From JBLIAZ01 sp047631875 (GTDB lineage: Bacteria > Bacteroidota > Bacteroidia > Flavobacteriales_C > GCA-002722245), in contig JBLIAZ010000009.1 of NCBI GenBank assembly GCA_047631875.1, positions 1 to 27,152 on the forward strand: a DNA stretch of 27,152 bases. Direction: 5' to 3'. The translations under genes and the position numbers were made by a program. This document shows positions 9,156 to 17,714 of this stretch, piece after piece. Every line of letters starts with the position of its first letter. Within the stretch, counting starts at the first letter, position 1. The notes under the pieces are model-generated. The model was not told the DNA's origin, searched no databases, and was given only the letters and a program-made list of their open reading frames with translations.

Positions 9156-9527
9156 ATGAAATTTACATTAATTCTGCTCCTATTTTCCTGGACAACCAAT
9201 GCATTTGGGTTCATAATTAATGGCAAAATTACTTGCGAAAAAAGTGACGTAGTCATCCCACATTCTTTAATAAAAATTCAAAGCTCTTTTGGTTCAATTG
9301 ACTAGGTATACGCTGACAGTTTAGGAGTCTTTACAATTAACCTGGTAGGAAAAGGATCATATAAAATTAGCGCCCATTCGGAGCTAAAACAGACAAAGGT
9401 CGATTCGGCATCAACGCCAGTGTATTACTCAACAAAACCAAGGATCATTAACTTCAACCGTGCTTTTACTACACCAAATTTTATCCATTTTAAGATAGAC
9501 CCCGTTCCTGATCAAGCCCAAGATTAG
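9156..9527 (+). pseudogene. Small secreted carboxypeptidase-regulatory-like protein, interrupted by an in-frame amber codon
   Basis: A 123-codon frame starting at ATG 9156 is broken by a single TAG at codon 50 (9303-9305) and then stays open to a second TAG at 9525-9527. The first half has a signal peptide (MKFTLILLLFSWTTNAFG) followed by FIINGKITC. The second half continues as VYADSLGVFTINLVGKGSYK. Joined across the stop, the pattern G-x-I...P-x-S-L-I-x-I...DSLG-x-F-x-I...Y-x-I is that of a CarboxypepD_reg-like beta-sandwich domain, common in Bacteroidota exported proteins. Intact genes in the window also end with TAG, which argues against recoding. The single point change suggests recent inactivation, a sequencing error or, less likely, readthrough. 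Each half is too short to be found by an ordinary ORF length cutoff. Confidence 0.65.
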
Positions 9528-9615
9528 ATAAACCATTGCTTGCTGATGTCAATTTGGCGAACTGATGTGTTTTCAATAAATATATTTCCTACATTACACT
9601 CAAATAATCTCCGAC

Positions 9616-10600
9616 ATGTATACAAAAAAGAATTACGGTTTTTGGATGACTTTCAATTGGTCAAAAAAACCTTTTATAATTGGTTTTATTTACGCTTCGC
9701 TAATCGGTGCTTTGTGGTACTTTTTTAAGGTCAATATATCTGTTCCATGGGAGCCCTTAACTGTAATTGGTATCGCGGTGGCATTTTATTTAGGCTTCAA
9801 AAACAACAGTTCTTACGACAGGACTTGGGAAGCAAGAAAAATATACGGGGGAATAGTAAACGACAGCAGGACTTTTGGAGCAGCTGTGACCAGTTTAATT
9901 CAGGGTGAAAATGTTCCTGAAATTCAAAAAGAACTGATATACAGACACATTGCATGGTTAACCGCCCTGAGATCAACTAAGGCTTAGTAAATCATGGGAG
10001 CATACATCAGAGAGGCTGAAAATGCTATACGCCCCTACAGTTTGTGAAGCCTACATGGACAAGCTGGATACAGATTTAAATCGGTACATATCCCATGAGG
10101 AAATTGCCACATACAAAGACAAATCAAATGTGGCTACGCAAATCATGAAGTCCCAATCAATCAGGTTGCAAGAGCTTAAGGATCAAAACTACTTTGATGA
10201 TTTCAGACACATGGAATTTCACAACATCATTACTAACTTTTATGCAGGTCAAGGAAAAGCTGAAAGAATAAAAAACTTCCCTTTCCCAAGACAATATGCT
10301 TCCACTGCTTTGTGGTTATGTGTGGTATTTTGTGCTTTAGTTCCGTTAGGAATGAGTAATGTTTTTAGGGATATTGAGGGACTTTTATACCTGTGTTTCC
10401 CATTCATGTCAGCACTTGTTATTTGGATATTTTTCCTGATGGAAAAAATTGGAGATTATTCAGAAAATCCTTTTGAAGGGACATACAATGATGTGCCAAT
10501 TACTACCATTTCCACAGGTATTGAAATAGACCTAAGGGAAATGATTAACGACGACAATATTCCAGAGCCAATGGCTGATAAGGATGGATTCTTGTTGTAA
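9616..10600 (+). pseudogene. Bestrophin-family (UPF0187) chloride channel, frameshifted
   Basis: Two frames together make one bestrophin-like inner-membrane anion channel of about 327 residues, the normal family length. The first frame (9616-9987) carries the N-terminal membrane segment, GFKNNSSYDRTWEARKIYGG and RHIAWLTALR. After AGA at 9970-9972 the family sequence resumes one base later, at 9974, as QLRLSKSWEH. It continues through FDDFRHMEFHNIITNF, GKAERIKNFPFPRQ, two membrane segments and ENPFEGTYNDVPIT to the TAA at 10598. Losing two bases or gaining one around 9973 explains the break; relatives commonly read ALR-x-QLR here. Without correction, translation ends at TAG 9985. No clear frameshifting signal is seen, so mutation or sequencing error is most likely. 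If the lesion is an error, this is an intact channel gene. Confidence 0.85.
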
Positions 10601-10623
10601 ATTTTCCCGAAAAATTAGTACAC

Positions 10624-11646
10624 CTAATACCCTTTAACAGCCTCAATAAAGCATTTCACTTTATCAGGTGTAATGTCAGGATAAACGCCATGACCTAAGT
10701 TGGCAATGTGCGGACCTCCTTCAAACTTGGTAAGCATCTCTTTGGTCAGTTTTTCAATTTCAGAAAAACTACTGTACAAAGCGCAAGGGTCTAGATTCCC
10801 TTGTAAAGTTTTGCTTGATCCCACTAATTTTCGTGTTGCTATTGGATCCATGTTCCAGTCCAGTCCCAGGGTTCTGCAATTTAATTTTGCTAAATCTTCC
10901 ATTACAAAATAAGCTCCTTTACTGAATACCGTGAGTGGAACCTCAGGAATAGCATCACATATTTTACTGATGTATTTCAAGGCAAATTCTTTGTATTGAT
11001 CAGCACTTAATATTCCTGCCCAAGAGTCAAATATTTGAAGCATGTCTGCTCCCGCTTTCACTTGTGCTTTTAAATAAGCAATCGTTGTTTGCGTAATTTT
11101 TTCGAGCAAAGCATGCGATAAAACAGGATCAGCATAAAGCATTTTTTTTGCCTTTGAAAAAGTTTTACTTCCGCTTCCTTCAATCATGTACGAAAATATA
11201 GTCCACGGAGCGCCCGCAAATCCAATGATTGGAACCTTGCCTGCCAACTCTCGTTTGGTGATTTTAATGGCGTCCAACGTGTAAGCCAACTTTTCCTCAG
11301 GGTCAGGAACTATCATCTTGTCCACGTCTGCCATGGTGTGAATCGTGTTTTCAAACCATGGGCCTTGATTTTCAATCATTTGATAAGGCAATCCCATGGC
11401 TTCAGGAACTACTAATATGTCACTAAAAATAATGGCAGCGTCTACCTCTAAATGATCAATGGGTTGAATGGTAACCTCAGCAGCCAATTCTGGGGTTTCA
11501 ACAAGTTCTTTAAAGCCAGAAAGTTTCCCCCTTAATGCTCTGTATTCAGGTAATATTCTTCCTGCTTGACGCATCAACCATACGGGGGTTCGTTCCGTTT
11601 TTTCTCCTCGTGCTGCTCGTAATATCAGGTCGTTTTGTAATGCCAT
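10624..11646 (-). CDS. hemE: Uroporphyrinogen decarboxylase
   Basis: This cytosolic enzyme decarboxylates the four acetate side chains of uroporphyrinogen III to give coproporphyrinogen III in heme synthesis. At 340 residues it has the usual length. The N-terminal signature TPVWLMRQAGRILPEYR (residues 20-36) supplies the conserved substrate-binding Arg residues. Asp76 in IIFSDIL corresponds to the catalytic Asp. PWTIFSYMIEGSGSK, FDSWAG and the C-terminal NLGHGVYPDITPD are also conserved. It starts at ATG 11646, 25 bases after the stop of kdsA on the same strand, so the two may share a transcript, although heme and Kdo synthesis are unrelated. It converges on the damaged bestrophin gene. Confidence 0.98.
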   Translation of the reverse strand: MALQNDLILRAARGEKTERTPVWLMRQAGRILPEYRALRGKLSGFKELVETPELAAEVTIQPIDHLEVDAAIIFSDILVVPEAMGLPYQMIENQGPWFENTIHTMADVDKMIVPDPEEKLAYTLDAIKITKRELAGKVPIIGFAGAPWTIFSYMIEGSGSKTFSKAKKMLYADPVLSHALLEKITQTTIAYLKAQVKAGADMLQIFDSWAGILSADQYKEFALKYISKICDAIPEVPLTVFSKGAYFVMEDLAKLNCRTLGLDWNMDPIATRKLVGSSKTLQGNLDPCALYSSFSEIEKLTKEMLTKFEGGPHIANLGHGVYPDITPDKVKCFIEAVKGY

Positions 11647-11671
11647 TTGTAAATGTCTTTCCCTATTGGAT

Positions 11672-12493
11672 TTAAATTACAGCCATTCTAATCGCTGTTA
11701 ATTTTTCTAATAATTCTTCTAATTTATCTAGTTGAAGCATGTTAGCTCCATCCGATTTTGCCACTGAAGGATTTGGATGAGTTTCAATAAAAATACCATT
11801 TGCTCCTGTTGCAATTCCAGCTTTAGCGATGGTCGTAATTAATTCAGGTTGTCCTCCAGTCACCCCTGAGGTTTGATTTGGCTGCTGCAAAGAGTGAGTC
11901 ACATCCAATATCACTGGAGCGTACTTTTGCAAAGTAGGAATGTTCCTGTAATCTACTACTAAGTCCTGGTAGCCAAAAGTGTTTCCTCTTTCAGTAAGCC
12001 ACACTTTATCATTTCCCGAGTCTTTCACCTTTTGAACCGCAAAGCTCATGGAGTCACCCGATAAAAATTGTCCTTTTTTAACGCTCACCACTTTATTCGT
12101 TTTAGCCGCAGCAACCAATAAATCTGTTTGTCGGCATAAAAAAGCAGGTATTTGTAAAACATCGACGTATTTAGCAGCAAATTCAGCTTCTTTTGCTTCA
12201 TGAATGTCCGTAATGGTAGGTAAATTATACGTTTCTCCTACTTTTTTAAGAATATTGAGTGCTTTTTCGTCCCCAATCCCTATAAATGAGTCAATTCTTG
12301 AACGATTTGCCTTTTTATAGGAGCCTTTAAAAATGTAAGGAATTTCAAATTTTTCAGTGATTTCTTTTACTTTCCCAGCAATGTCCATTGCCATTTGCTC
12401 TCCCTCGATAGCACAAGGTCCTGCAATTAAAAAAAAGTTGCTGCTGTCAGGAAAGGCTATTTGAGGTAAATCAGTCTTTAAAAATGTGTTCAT
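11672..12493 (-). CDS. kdsA: 3-deoxy-8-phosphooctulonate (Kdo8P) synthase
   Basis: Condenses phosphoenolpyruvate with arabinose 5-phosphate to form Kdo8P, the precursor of the Kdo sugar linking lipid A to the LPS core. From the ATG at 12493 the protein has 273 residues, the usual length. The frame extends to a TTG at 12517, but that would add eight residues upstream of a good ATG. Family motifs seen are FFLIAGPCAIE, KGSYKKANRSR, DVLQIPAFLCRQTDLL, KKGQF and DVTHSLQQP. Cys27 of GPC, with the His of DVTHS, the Glu of FIETHP and the Asp of KSDGAN, matches the four metal ligands of the metal-dependent class; the metal-independent class has Asn in place of Cys. It lies between the deacetylase-like gene and hemE on the same strand. 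Confidence 0.97.
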   Translation of the reverse strand: MNTFLKTDLPQIAFPDSSNFFLIAGPCAIEGEQMAMDIAGKVKEITEKFEIPYIFKGSYKKANRSRIDSFIGIGDEKALNILKKVGETYNLPTITDIHEAKEAEFAAKYVDVLQIPAFLCRQTDLLVAAAKTNKVVSVKKGQFLSGDSMSFAVQKVKDSGNDKVWLTERGNTFGYQDLVVDYRNIPTLQKYAPVILDVTHSLQQPNQTSGVTGGQPELITTIAKAGIATGANGIFIETHPNPSVAKSDGANMLQLDKLEELLEKLTAIRMAVI

Positions 12494-12568
12494 TTCACAA
12501 GGGTTGTTGTCCGGCAAAACTACACATAATTGAAGTCTTTACTGTCATAAAAATGTAAGGCAATCCAA

Positions 12569-14002
12569 TTATAACTTCACGAATTTTTTAAGACTTGATG
12601 TGTTATTTATCCTAATAAAATAAACTCCCGATGACAAAGCTGATAAATCAACCTGATTGTTGTTACTCACCATTAACTCTAGACCTGCGCTAGAAAATAC
12701 GCTAATTTTATTTACCTCTCCCCTAACATAAATTACATCGTTTGCCGGATTCGGATACAAAGAAAACTCATCATGATTGGCTACAGTAAATGAACTCATC
12801 GGAATGTCCTCCTCAATGGTAAAAGAACCATCACTAGGATATAAATTCACAAAAAAGGTGTTGCCATCCAAGGTAAAAGCATCAATGTTTGTTGCTCCTT
12901 GCTTAACCACTGCTTTAGTAAAGTCAATAAGTCCCACGTAAGCACTCACATCCAACATGATGGTTACAGGTGTTTTGATAGTCAACGCTCCTAAATATGT
13001 TCCAACATCAGCGGTGATGCTGCTGTGGTCTTCAGTAAAAGTAACCGTGATCTTTTTTGTGCCTCCGTCGTAATTCCCAACTGGAGTGTATACCAATTTT
13101 TGAATTTGATAGGTCAATGCTTCTGAAACGGTCGGCATCCATAAGTCACCACTGCTCACTTTGGATTGAACATAATTTAAATGGTCACGGTATGCGGTCA
13201 CCAGAACACTTCCCCAGCCACCTGCTCCCACATTGTGTAGCTCTCTATTTCCCCATTCGTTGTTAGCAATAGCGTTGTCTGCTACCGAATTTAATTCTGC
13301 CGTTTGACCGCTTTCAGAATTTCCTTGGTCAATGTTGTCAAATACTTGAACACTTGTTCGAAAAAACCCACTGGCATCGGGTTTAAATAAATTTTCATCA
13401 TTTGCCTCATATCCATTTTTATAAAAAGGAGTGTGAATACCATCGGCATGCCATCCTGTTCGTGATCCAATGTACCCTTTGCTGTATAATTCCGCGTTAG
13501 CAGCGTCAGTAAATTGATCGTATGGATAAATGAAATAACGAGGTTGAAAACCCGTCCCCGCAATAATAGAGGTATGACTGGTATTAAGTTCCGTATTCCA
13601 CATTGGGCTTCCTACCATTTCCCCCCAACCCGTAGCCCCACACGGAGACCACCCTCGAGCAACAGCACAAGTATGTGTGTGAGAATGGTTAATGATTTCA
13701 TGGTCGTGTTGAGCCATCATTACGTTTTTAGCGTAATCATAGGGAGAACTGTATCCGTTGATGTTCCTTGCTTCTTCACAATCTCCTGAAATGGCTCCGA
13801 AAGTAAATTTTAAACCCCTGTTAGAAGCGATAGTGTCAGCATATTGCCAAATTCCATCCACCCCGCTATTTCCGTAATCATCGTGAATGATTGAATATGC
13901 TCCTTTGGCGTTGTTTTTCCAATTAGCAATGCTTGAAGGGACGGTTTGTGCTGTCAATAAAATGCATACAAAAACACAAAATAAAGTGAGAAAGTTTTTC
14001 AT
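12569..14002 (-). CDS. Secreted polysaccharide deacetylase-like protein with T9SS type A sorting domain
   Basis: A 477-residue exported protein, probably a carbohydrate esterase acting on an N- or O-acetylated polysaccharide outside the cell. Residues 1-19 are a signal peptide ending near LLTAQ. The NodB-type catalytic region spans about 35-300: HDDYG (40-44) matches the metal-binding Asp pair of motif 1, and NHSHTH (105-110) matches the His-x3-His metal site of motif 2. PRYFIYPYDQF stands where motif 3 is expected but is divergent. A beta-rich module follows at about 305-400. The last 75 residues are a type A sorting domain (FSLYPNPANDVIYV; LSSGVYFIRI; KKFVKL at the end), which sends it through T9SS to the surface or medium. 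The substrate is unknown, and with the odd motif 3 activity is likely but not certain. Confidence 0.88.
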   Translation of the reverse strand: MKNFLTLFCVFVCILLTAQTVPSSIANWKNNAKGAYSIIHDDYGNSGVDGIWQYADTIASNRGLKFTFGAISGDCEEARNINGYSSPYDYAKNVMMAQHDHEIINHSHTHTCAVARGWSPCGATGWGEMVGSPMWNTELNTSHTSIIAGTGFQPRYFIYPYDQFTDAANAELYSKGYIGSRTGWHADGIHTPFYKNGYEANDENLFKPDASGFFRTSVQVFDNIDQGNSESGQTAELNSVADNAIANNEWGNRELHNVGAGGWGSVLVTAYRDHLNYVQSKVSSGDLWMPTVSEALTYQIQKLVYTPVGNYDGGTKKITVTFTEDHSSITADVGTYLGALTIKTPVTIMLDVSAYVGLIDFTKAVVKQGATNIDAFTLDGNTFFVNLYPSDGSFTIEEDIPMSSFTVANHDEFSLYPNPANDVIYVRGEVNKISVFSSAGLELMVSNNNQVDLSALSSGVYFIRINNTSSLKKFVKL

Positions 14003-14162
14003 GTCGATCGGTTAAGTAGGTAGTCGGAACTAAGGGTCAATAAAATAAACAAATTGAGCCATCTTTTGTTACGGCTTGCTCTCTAAAAATAACGAAGGGA
14101 ATAGTCTTTCAGTGCTTAAATCGACGTACCTTTACCTTTCAAAACAAATCAAAATCAGCAGA

Positions 14163-15899
14163 ATGTCAGTAAAAAAAGTGTCCTTTTTCTGGGCGGTCAA
14201 AGAGTTCATAATCCCAAGGAAAAAAGTAATTTTTGTTGGACTTATACTGATTATCATTAACTCTTTGACGGGATTGATACTCCCCTATGCGAGCAAAATT
14301 TTACTTGACGATATTATTCCGTCAAAAAACATGGGTGATTTATACTTTTTGATCGCTGTCGTTTGCGGAAGCCTCCTTGTTCAAGCGATAAGTTCTTTCT
14401 CGCTGACAAAATTATTAAGCGTGGAGGCACAACATTTAATTTCCATACTCAGGGCAAAAGTGCAACGAAAACTGTTAACACTTCCAATTAGCTTTTTTGA
14501 CAACAACAAATCAGGGGCACTAGTTTCAAGAGTAATGACTGATGTAGAAGGAGTAAGAAACATAGTTGGAACAGGACTAGTTCAATTAGTTGGCGGAAGC
14601 ATCACAGCAGTTATCTCCTTGGTGTTTTTAATAAAAATAAATGCCATGATGACGATGTTTGTACTGACACCTGTACTAATTTTTGCGGTCATCATGATGA
14701 AGGCTTTTGGTTACATACGGCCAATATTCCGAGAACGCGGGAAAATCAATGCCGAAGTAACTGGTAGACTAACAGAAACGTTGAACGGAGTTCGGGTCAT
14801 CAAAGGATTTAATGCCGCGGAGCAAGAAAATAAATCTTTTGAGAAAGGTGTAGAGCGGCTGTTTCTTAATGTGAAAAAAAGCTTGACCGCCACAGCGCTA
14901 ATTGCTAGTTCCAGTAAGTTTTTGCTTGGCTTAGCCTCGGTAGGAATGATGGGGATAGGGGGCTTTTACATGATGGATGACACCATGACCCAAGGTGATT
15001 TCTTTTCGTTCTTGTTGTTTCTAGGATTCATGATTGCACCCATTGTCCAAATGAGTAACATTGGAAGCCAACTTACGGAAGCCATGGCTGGATTAGACAG
15101 GACCCAAGAATTAATGAACATGACCGAAGAAGACAATCCAGAAGTTCGAACCCATGTAATAAAAAACATGAAGGGCGACATGGTTTTTAAAGATGTACAA
15201 TTCAGTTACCAAGAAAGTAAAGAGGTCTTGCACGGAATTTCGTTTGACGCTCCACTTGGGAGCGTGACTGCATTGGTAGGCTCATCGGGATCAGGGAAAT
15301 CAACGATTGCAGGCCTTGCAGCCACATTTTTGAACCCTTCGGCAGGACAAATTACAATAGACGGTATTGATTTAAGCACGGTAAACTTAAGTAGTTTCCG
15401 AAGTCAGTTAGCAGTAGTCCTACAAGACGACTTTTTATACGAGGGGACAATCAGGGAAAACATATTGTTTCCCAGGCCAAAGGCCACCGAAGAGGACCTT
15501 TTACAGGCAGTTAAAGGGGCTTACGTGGACGAATTTACTGATAGGTTTGATGAAGGGTTAGAAACTGTCATCGGTGAGCGAGGAGTAAAATTATCGGGTG
15601 GACAGCGTCAAAGAATTTCCATTGCTAGGGCGCTTCTGGCCAATCCAAAAATCATTATTTTAGACGAGGCTACTTCCAATTTAGACACCGAAAGTGAGTC
15701 ATATATTCAAAAAAGCTTAAGTGCTTTAATGCAAAACAGGACTACTTTTGTAATTGCCCACAGGTTAAGTACAATTCAGCAAGCCGATAAAATATTAGTA
15801 ATTGAAGACGGCAAAATAGTGGAACGTGGAAAACACCAAGAATTACTGGACTCAAAAGGCAGGTACTTTGAATTGTACACTTATCAAAGCAGGATGTAG
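14163..15899 (+). CDS. ABC half-transporter with fused permease and ATPase, MsbA-like
   Basis: A 578-residue inner-membrane exporter that works as a dimer. Residues about 1-320 form the six-helix ABC transmembrane domain and residues about 340-578 the ATPase. Motifs counted from the ATG at 14163 are Walker A GSSGSGKST (373-381), Q-loop VVLQDDF, signature LSGGQRQR (477-484), Walker B IIILDEA (497-503) and the H-loop AHRLST. All catalytic residues are present. The frame is open up to a TTG at 14076, but the 29 extra residues look unlike this family and the ATG directly precedes the first membrane region. MsbA-like lipid A flipping is possible, but the sequence alone does not separate this from multidrug or other lipid exporters. 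It is divergent from the deacetylase-like gene and followed by lysS after 69 bases. Confidence 0.93.
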   Translation: MSVKKVSFFWAVKEFIIPRKKVIFVGLILIIINSLTGLILPYASKILLDDIIPSKNMGDLYFLIAVVCGSLLVQAISSFSLTKLLSVEAQHLISILRAKVQRKLLTLPISFFDNNKSGALVSRVMTDVEGVRNIVGTGLVQLVGGSITAVISLVFLIKINAMMTMFVLTPVLIFAVIMMKAFGYIRPIFRERGKINAEVTGRLTETLNGVRVIKGFNAAEQENKSFEKGVERLFLNVKKSLTATALIASSSKFLLGLASVGMMGIGGFYMMDDTMTQGDFFSFLLFLGFMIAPIVQMSNIGSQLTEAMAGLDRTQELMNMTEEDNPEVRTHVIKNMKGDMVFKDVQFSYQESKEVLHGISFDAPLGSVTALVGSSGSGKSTIAGLAATFLNPSAGQITIDGIDLSTVNLSSFRSQLAVVLQDDFLYEGTIRENILFPRPKATEEDLLQAVKGAYVDEFTDRFDEGLETVIGERGVKLSGGQRQRISIARALLANPKIIILDEATSNLDTESESYIQKSLSALMQNRTTFVIAHRLSTIQQADKILVIEDGKIVERGKHQELLDSKGRYFELYTYQSRM

Positions 15900-15941
15900 G
15901 TTTTAACACTGCTTTTTTCAAAAAAAACTATTCGGTTTAAG

Positions 15942-15949
15942 TATATTCG
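15942..15949 (+). promoter_or_regulatory. Possible Bacteroidota-type -7 element upstream of lysS
   Basis: TATATTCG fits the Bacteroidota -7 consensus TAnnTTTG with one mismatch and lies 19 bases before the lysS ATG. A T-rich stretch at 15913-15919 could be the -33 element, but the spacing is slightly long. This is pattern matching only, and AT-rich DNA gives many such matches. Confidence 0.3.
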
Positions 15950-15968
15950 CAACACCAAAACAGAGAAC

Positions 15969-17690
15969 ATGTCCTTAGAGTTAAGCGAACAAGAAATTCA
16001 AAGAAGAGAGAAGTTAAGCAGGTTAAAGGAATTGGGTATTGACCCTTATCCAGCCGATGAATTCAAAATAGATTGTACCGCTGAGGACATCCTTGACAAT
16101 TACGAAAAAAACAAAATTGAATACAAGACCATCAGCATTGCTGGTAGGATCATGCGTAGAAGAATCATGGGGAAGGCAGCTTTTGCCGAACTACAGGACT
16201 CCACGGCTAGAATTCAATTGTACTTTAACAGAGATGAAATTTGTCCTGGAGAAGATAAGTCCATGTACAACGAAGTTTTCAAAAAACTGGTTGACATTGG
16301 TGACATCATCGGTGTCAAAGGATATGTTTTTACTACACAGGTAGGGGAAATTACCATTCATGTGAATGAGTTTGTAATGCTTACCAAGTCTTTGAAGCCA
16401 ATACCAATGCCAGTGATTGATGCCGATGGTAAAGAACACGATGCTTTTACTGACCCTGAACAAAGATACCGTCAGCGATATGTTGATTTAATAGTAAATC
16501 CAGAAGTGCGCTACACTTTCATGAAAAGGACCCAGTTGATGAACAGCATGCGGAACTTTTTAAACTCTTCGGGATACTTAGAAGTAGAAACACCAATATT
16601 ACAGCCAATTTATGGAGGGGCTGCGGCTCGCCCATTTAAAACACACCACAACACGCTGGACATGACGCTTTACTTGCGAATTGCCAATGAATTGTACTTG
16701 AAAAAATTAATCGTTGGTGGTTTTGATGGTGTTTTTGAATTCGCAAAAGATTTCAGAAACGAAGGAATGAGCAGGTTTCACAACCCTGAATTTACACAAA
16801 TGGAACTGTACGTTGCATACAAGGATTACAACTGGATGATGGACACTACCGAAAAAATGGTGGAAAAAATTGCCCAAGATTTACACGGGAAAACGGAACT
16901 TCAAGTAGGTGAAAACCTCATCAATTTTGAACGTCCTTGGAAAAGATACACCATGTTTGAGGCAATTGAACACTTTGCCGGGATTGACATTTCAGAAATG
17001 GATGAGACAGCATTACTGGCTACTGCAAAAAAACTGGAAGTGCCTACTGATGACAGCATGGGCAAGGGGAAATTAATTGATGAAATTTTTGGAGAAAAAT
17101 GTGAGCACTTGTTGATCCAACCAACTTTCATCACAGATTATCCAGTAGAAATGTCACCTCTTGCTAAAAAACACCGAACTAAAGAAGGTTTGGTAGAGCG
17201 TTTTGAATGCATCTGTAACGGTAAGGAAATTGCCAACGCATACAGCGAGTTAAACGATCCTATTGACCAAAGAAATCGCTTTGAGGAACAACTAGAGTTA
17301 GGAAAAAGAGGCGACGACGAAGCCATGGTTTTGGACGAAGACTTTCTTAAAGCTATCGAGTATGGAATGCCCCCAACTGCTGGTTTAGGCATTGGAATTG
17401 ACAGGTTGGCCATGATCATGACCAACTCAAACAGCATACAAGACGTGCTGTTTTTCCCACAAATGAGACCTGAAAAACAAGAAAAAGTAACCACTAAACA
17501 AGAATGGTTAGATGCTGGGGTTCCTGAACAATGGATTCCTGCCTTGTTAAAGTCTGAAGTTAAAACGGTAGAGGATTTAAAAGCAGCTAATCTCAATAAG
17601 TTGCATCAAGGAGTTTGTGGTTTTAGGAAAAAGAACAAAATTGACATGCCGGCACCAACTAAGGAGGAGGTTCAGGTCTGGATCGACTAA
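15969..17690 (+). CDS. lysS: Lysyl-tRNA synthetase, class II
   Basis: Charges tRNA-Lys with lysine using ATP in the cytosol. The N-terminal OB-fold anticodon-binding domain covers about residues 55-150 (AGRIMRRRIMGKAAFAELQD). The class II core follows, with motif 1 near LEVETPILQP, motif 2 at about 258-277 (FRNEGMSRFHNPEFTQMELY) and motif 3 at about 470-483 (GLGIGIDRLAMIM). Lysine-site features such as YGGAAARPF are present. At 573 residues it is about 70 longer than the E. coli enzyme. The extra part follows FFPQMRPE and is a helical, Lys-rich tail (VEDLKAANLNKLHQGVCGF). I believe this tail is usual in Bacteroidota LysRS. gpsA begins 24 bases downstream and is probably co-transcribed. Confidence 0.98.
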   Translation: MSLELSEQEIQRREKLSRLKELGIDPYPADEFKIDCTAEDILDNYEKNKIEYKTISIAGRIMRRRIMGKAAFAELQDSTARIQLYFNRDEICPGEDKSMYNEVFKKLVDIGDIIGVKGYVFTTQVGEITIHVNEFVMLTKSLKPIPMPVIDADGKEHDAFTDPEQRYRQRYVDLIVNPEVRYTFMKRTQLMNSMRNFLNSSGYLEVETPILQPIYGGAAARPFKTHHNTLDMTLYLRIANELYLKKLIVGGFDGVFEFAKDFRNEGMSRFHNPEFTQMELYVAYKDYNWMMDTTEKMVEKIAQDLHGKTELQVGENLINFERPWKRYTMFEAIEHFAGIDISEMDETALLATAKKLEVPTDDSMGKGKLIDEIFGEKCEHLLIQPTFITDYPVEMSPLAKKHRTKEGLVERFECICNGKEIANAYSELNDPIDQRNRFEEQLELGKRGDDEAMVLDEDFLKAIEYGMPPTAGLGIGIDRLAMIMTNSNSIQDVLFFPQMRPEKQEKVTTKQEWLDAGVPEQWIPALLKSEVKTVEDLKAANLNKLHQGVCGFRKKNKIDMPAPTKEEVQVWID

Positions 17691-17714
17691 ATTAAAACAC
17701 ATAAAGTGCTACAT

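Noticed and set aside
9303..9305. TAG as a recoded sense codon
   Set aside because: The intact genes ending at 1989, 15899, 4089 and 20463 use TAG as their normal stop, and no in-frame TAG occurs in the other intact genes.
9540..9728. Open frame overlapping the start of the bestrophin gene
   Set aside because: It lies in another frame, has no recognisable features and is covered by clear bestrophin coding sequence.
9966..9990. Programmed +1 frameshift in the bestrophin gene
   Set aside because: There is no slippery stop-codon context like that of prfB at the joint, and the family is not known to need frameshifting. Mutation or error is simpler.
10600..10615. AT-only hairpin (AATTTT, loop, AAAATT) between the convergent bestrophin and hemE genes
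   Set aside because: The position suits a bidirectional terminator, but the stem has only six A-T pairs and such matches are common in AT-rich DNA.
12494..12517. TTG start giving KdsA eight extra residues
   Set aside because: ATG at 12493 gives the usual KdsA length, and the added residues are not family-like.
14076..14162. Upstream TTG start for the ABC transporter
   Set aside because: The 29 extra residues do not look like an ABC exporter N-terminus, and a good ATG follows at 14163.
17138..17596. Long minus-strand frame inside lysS
   Set aside because: It is antisense to the conserved catalytic core of LysRS, with no family features of its own.
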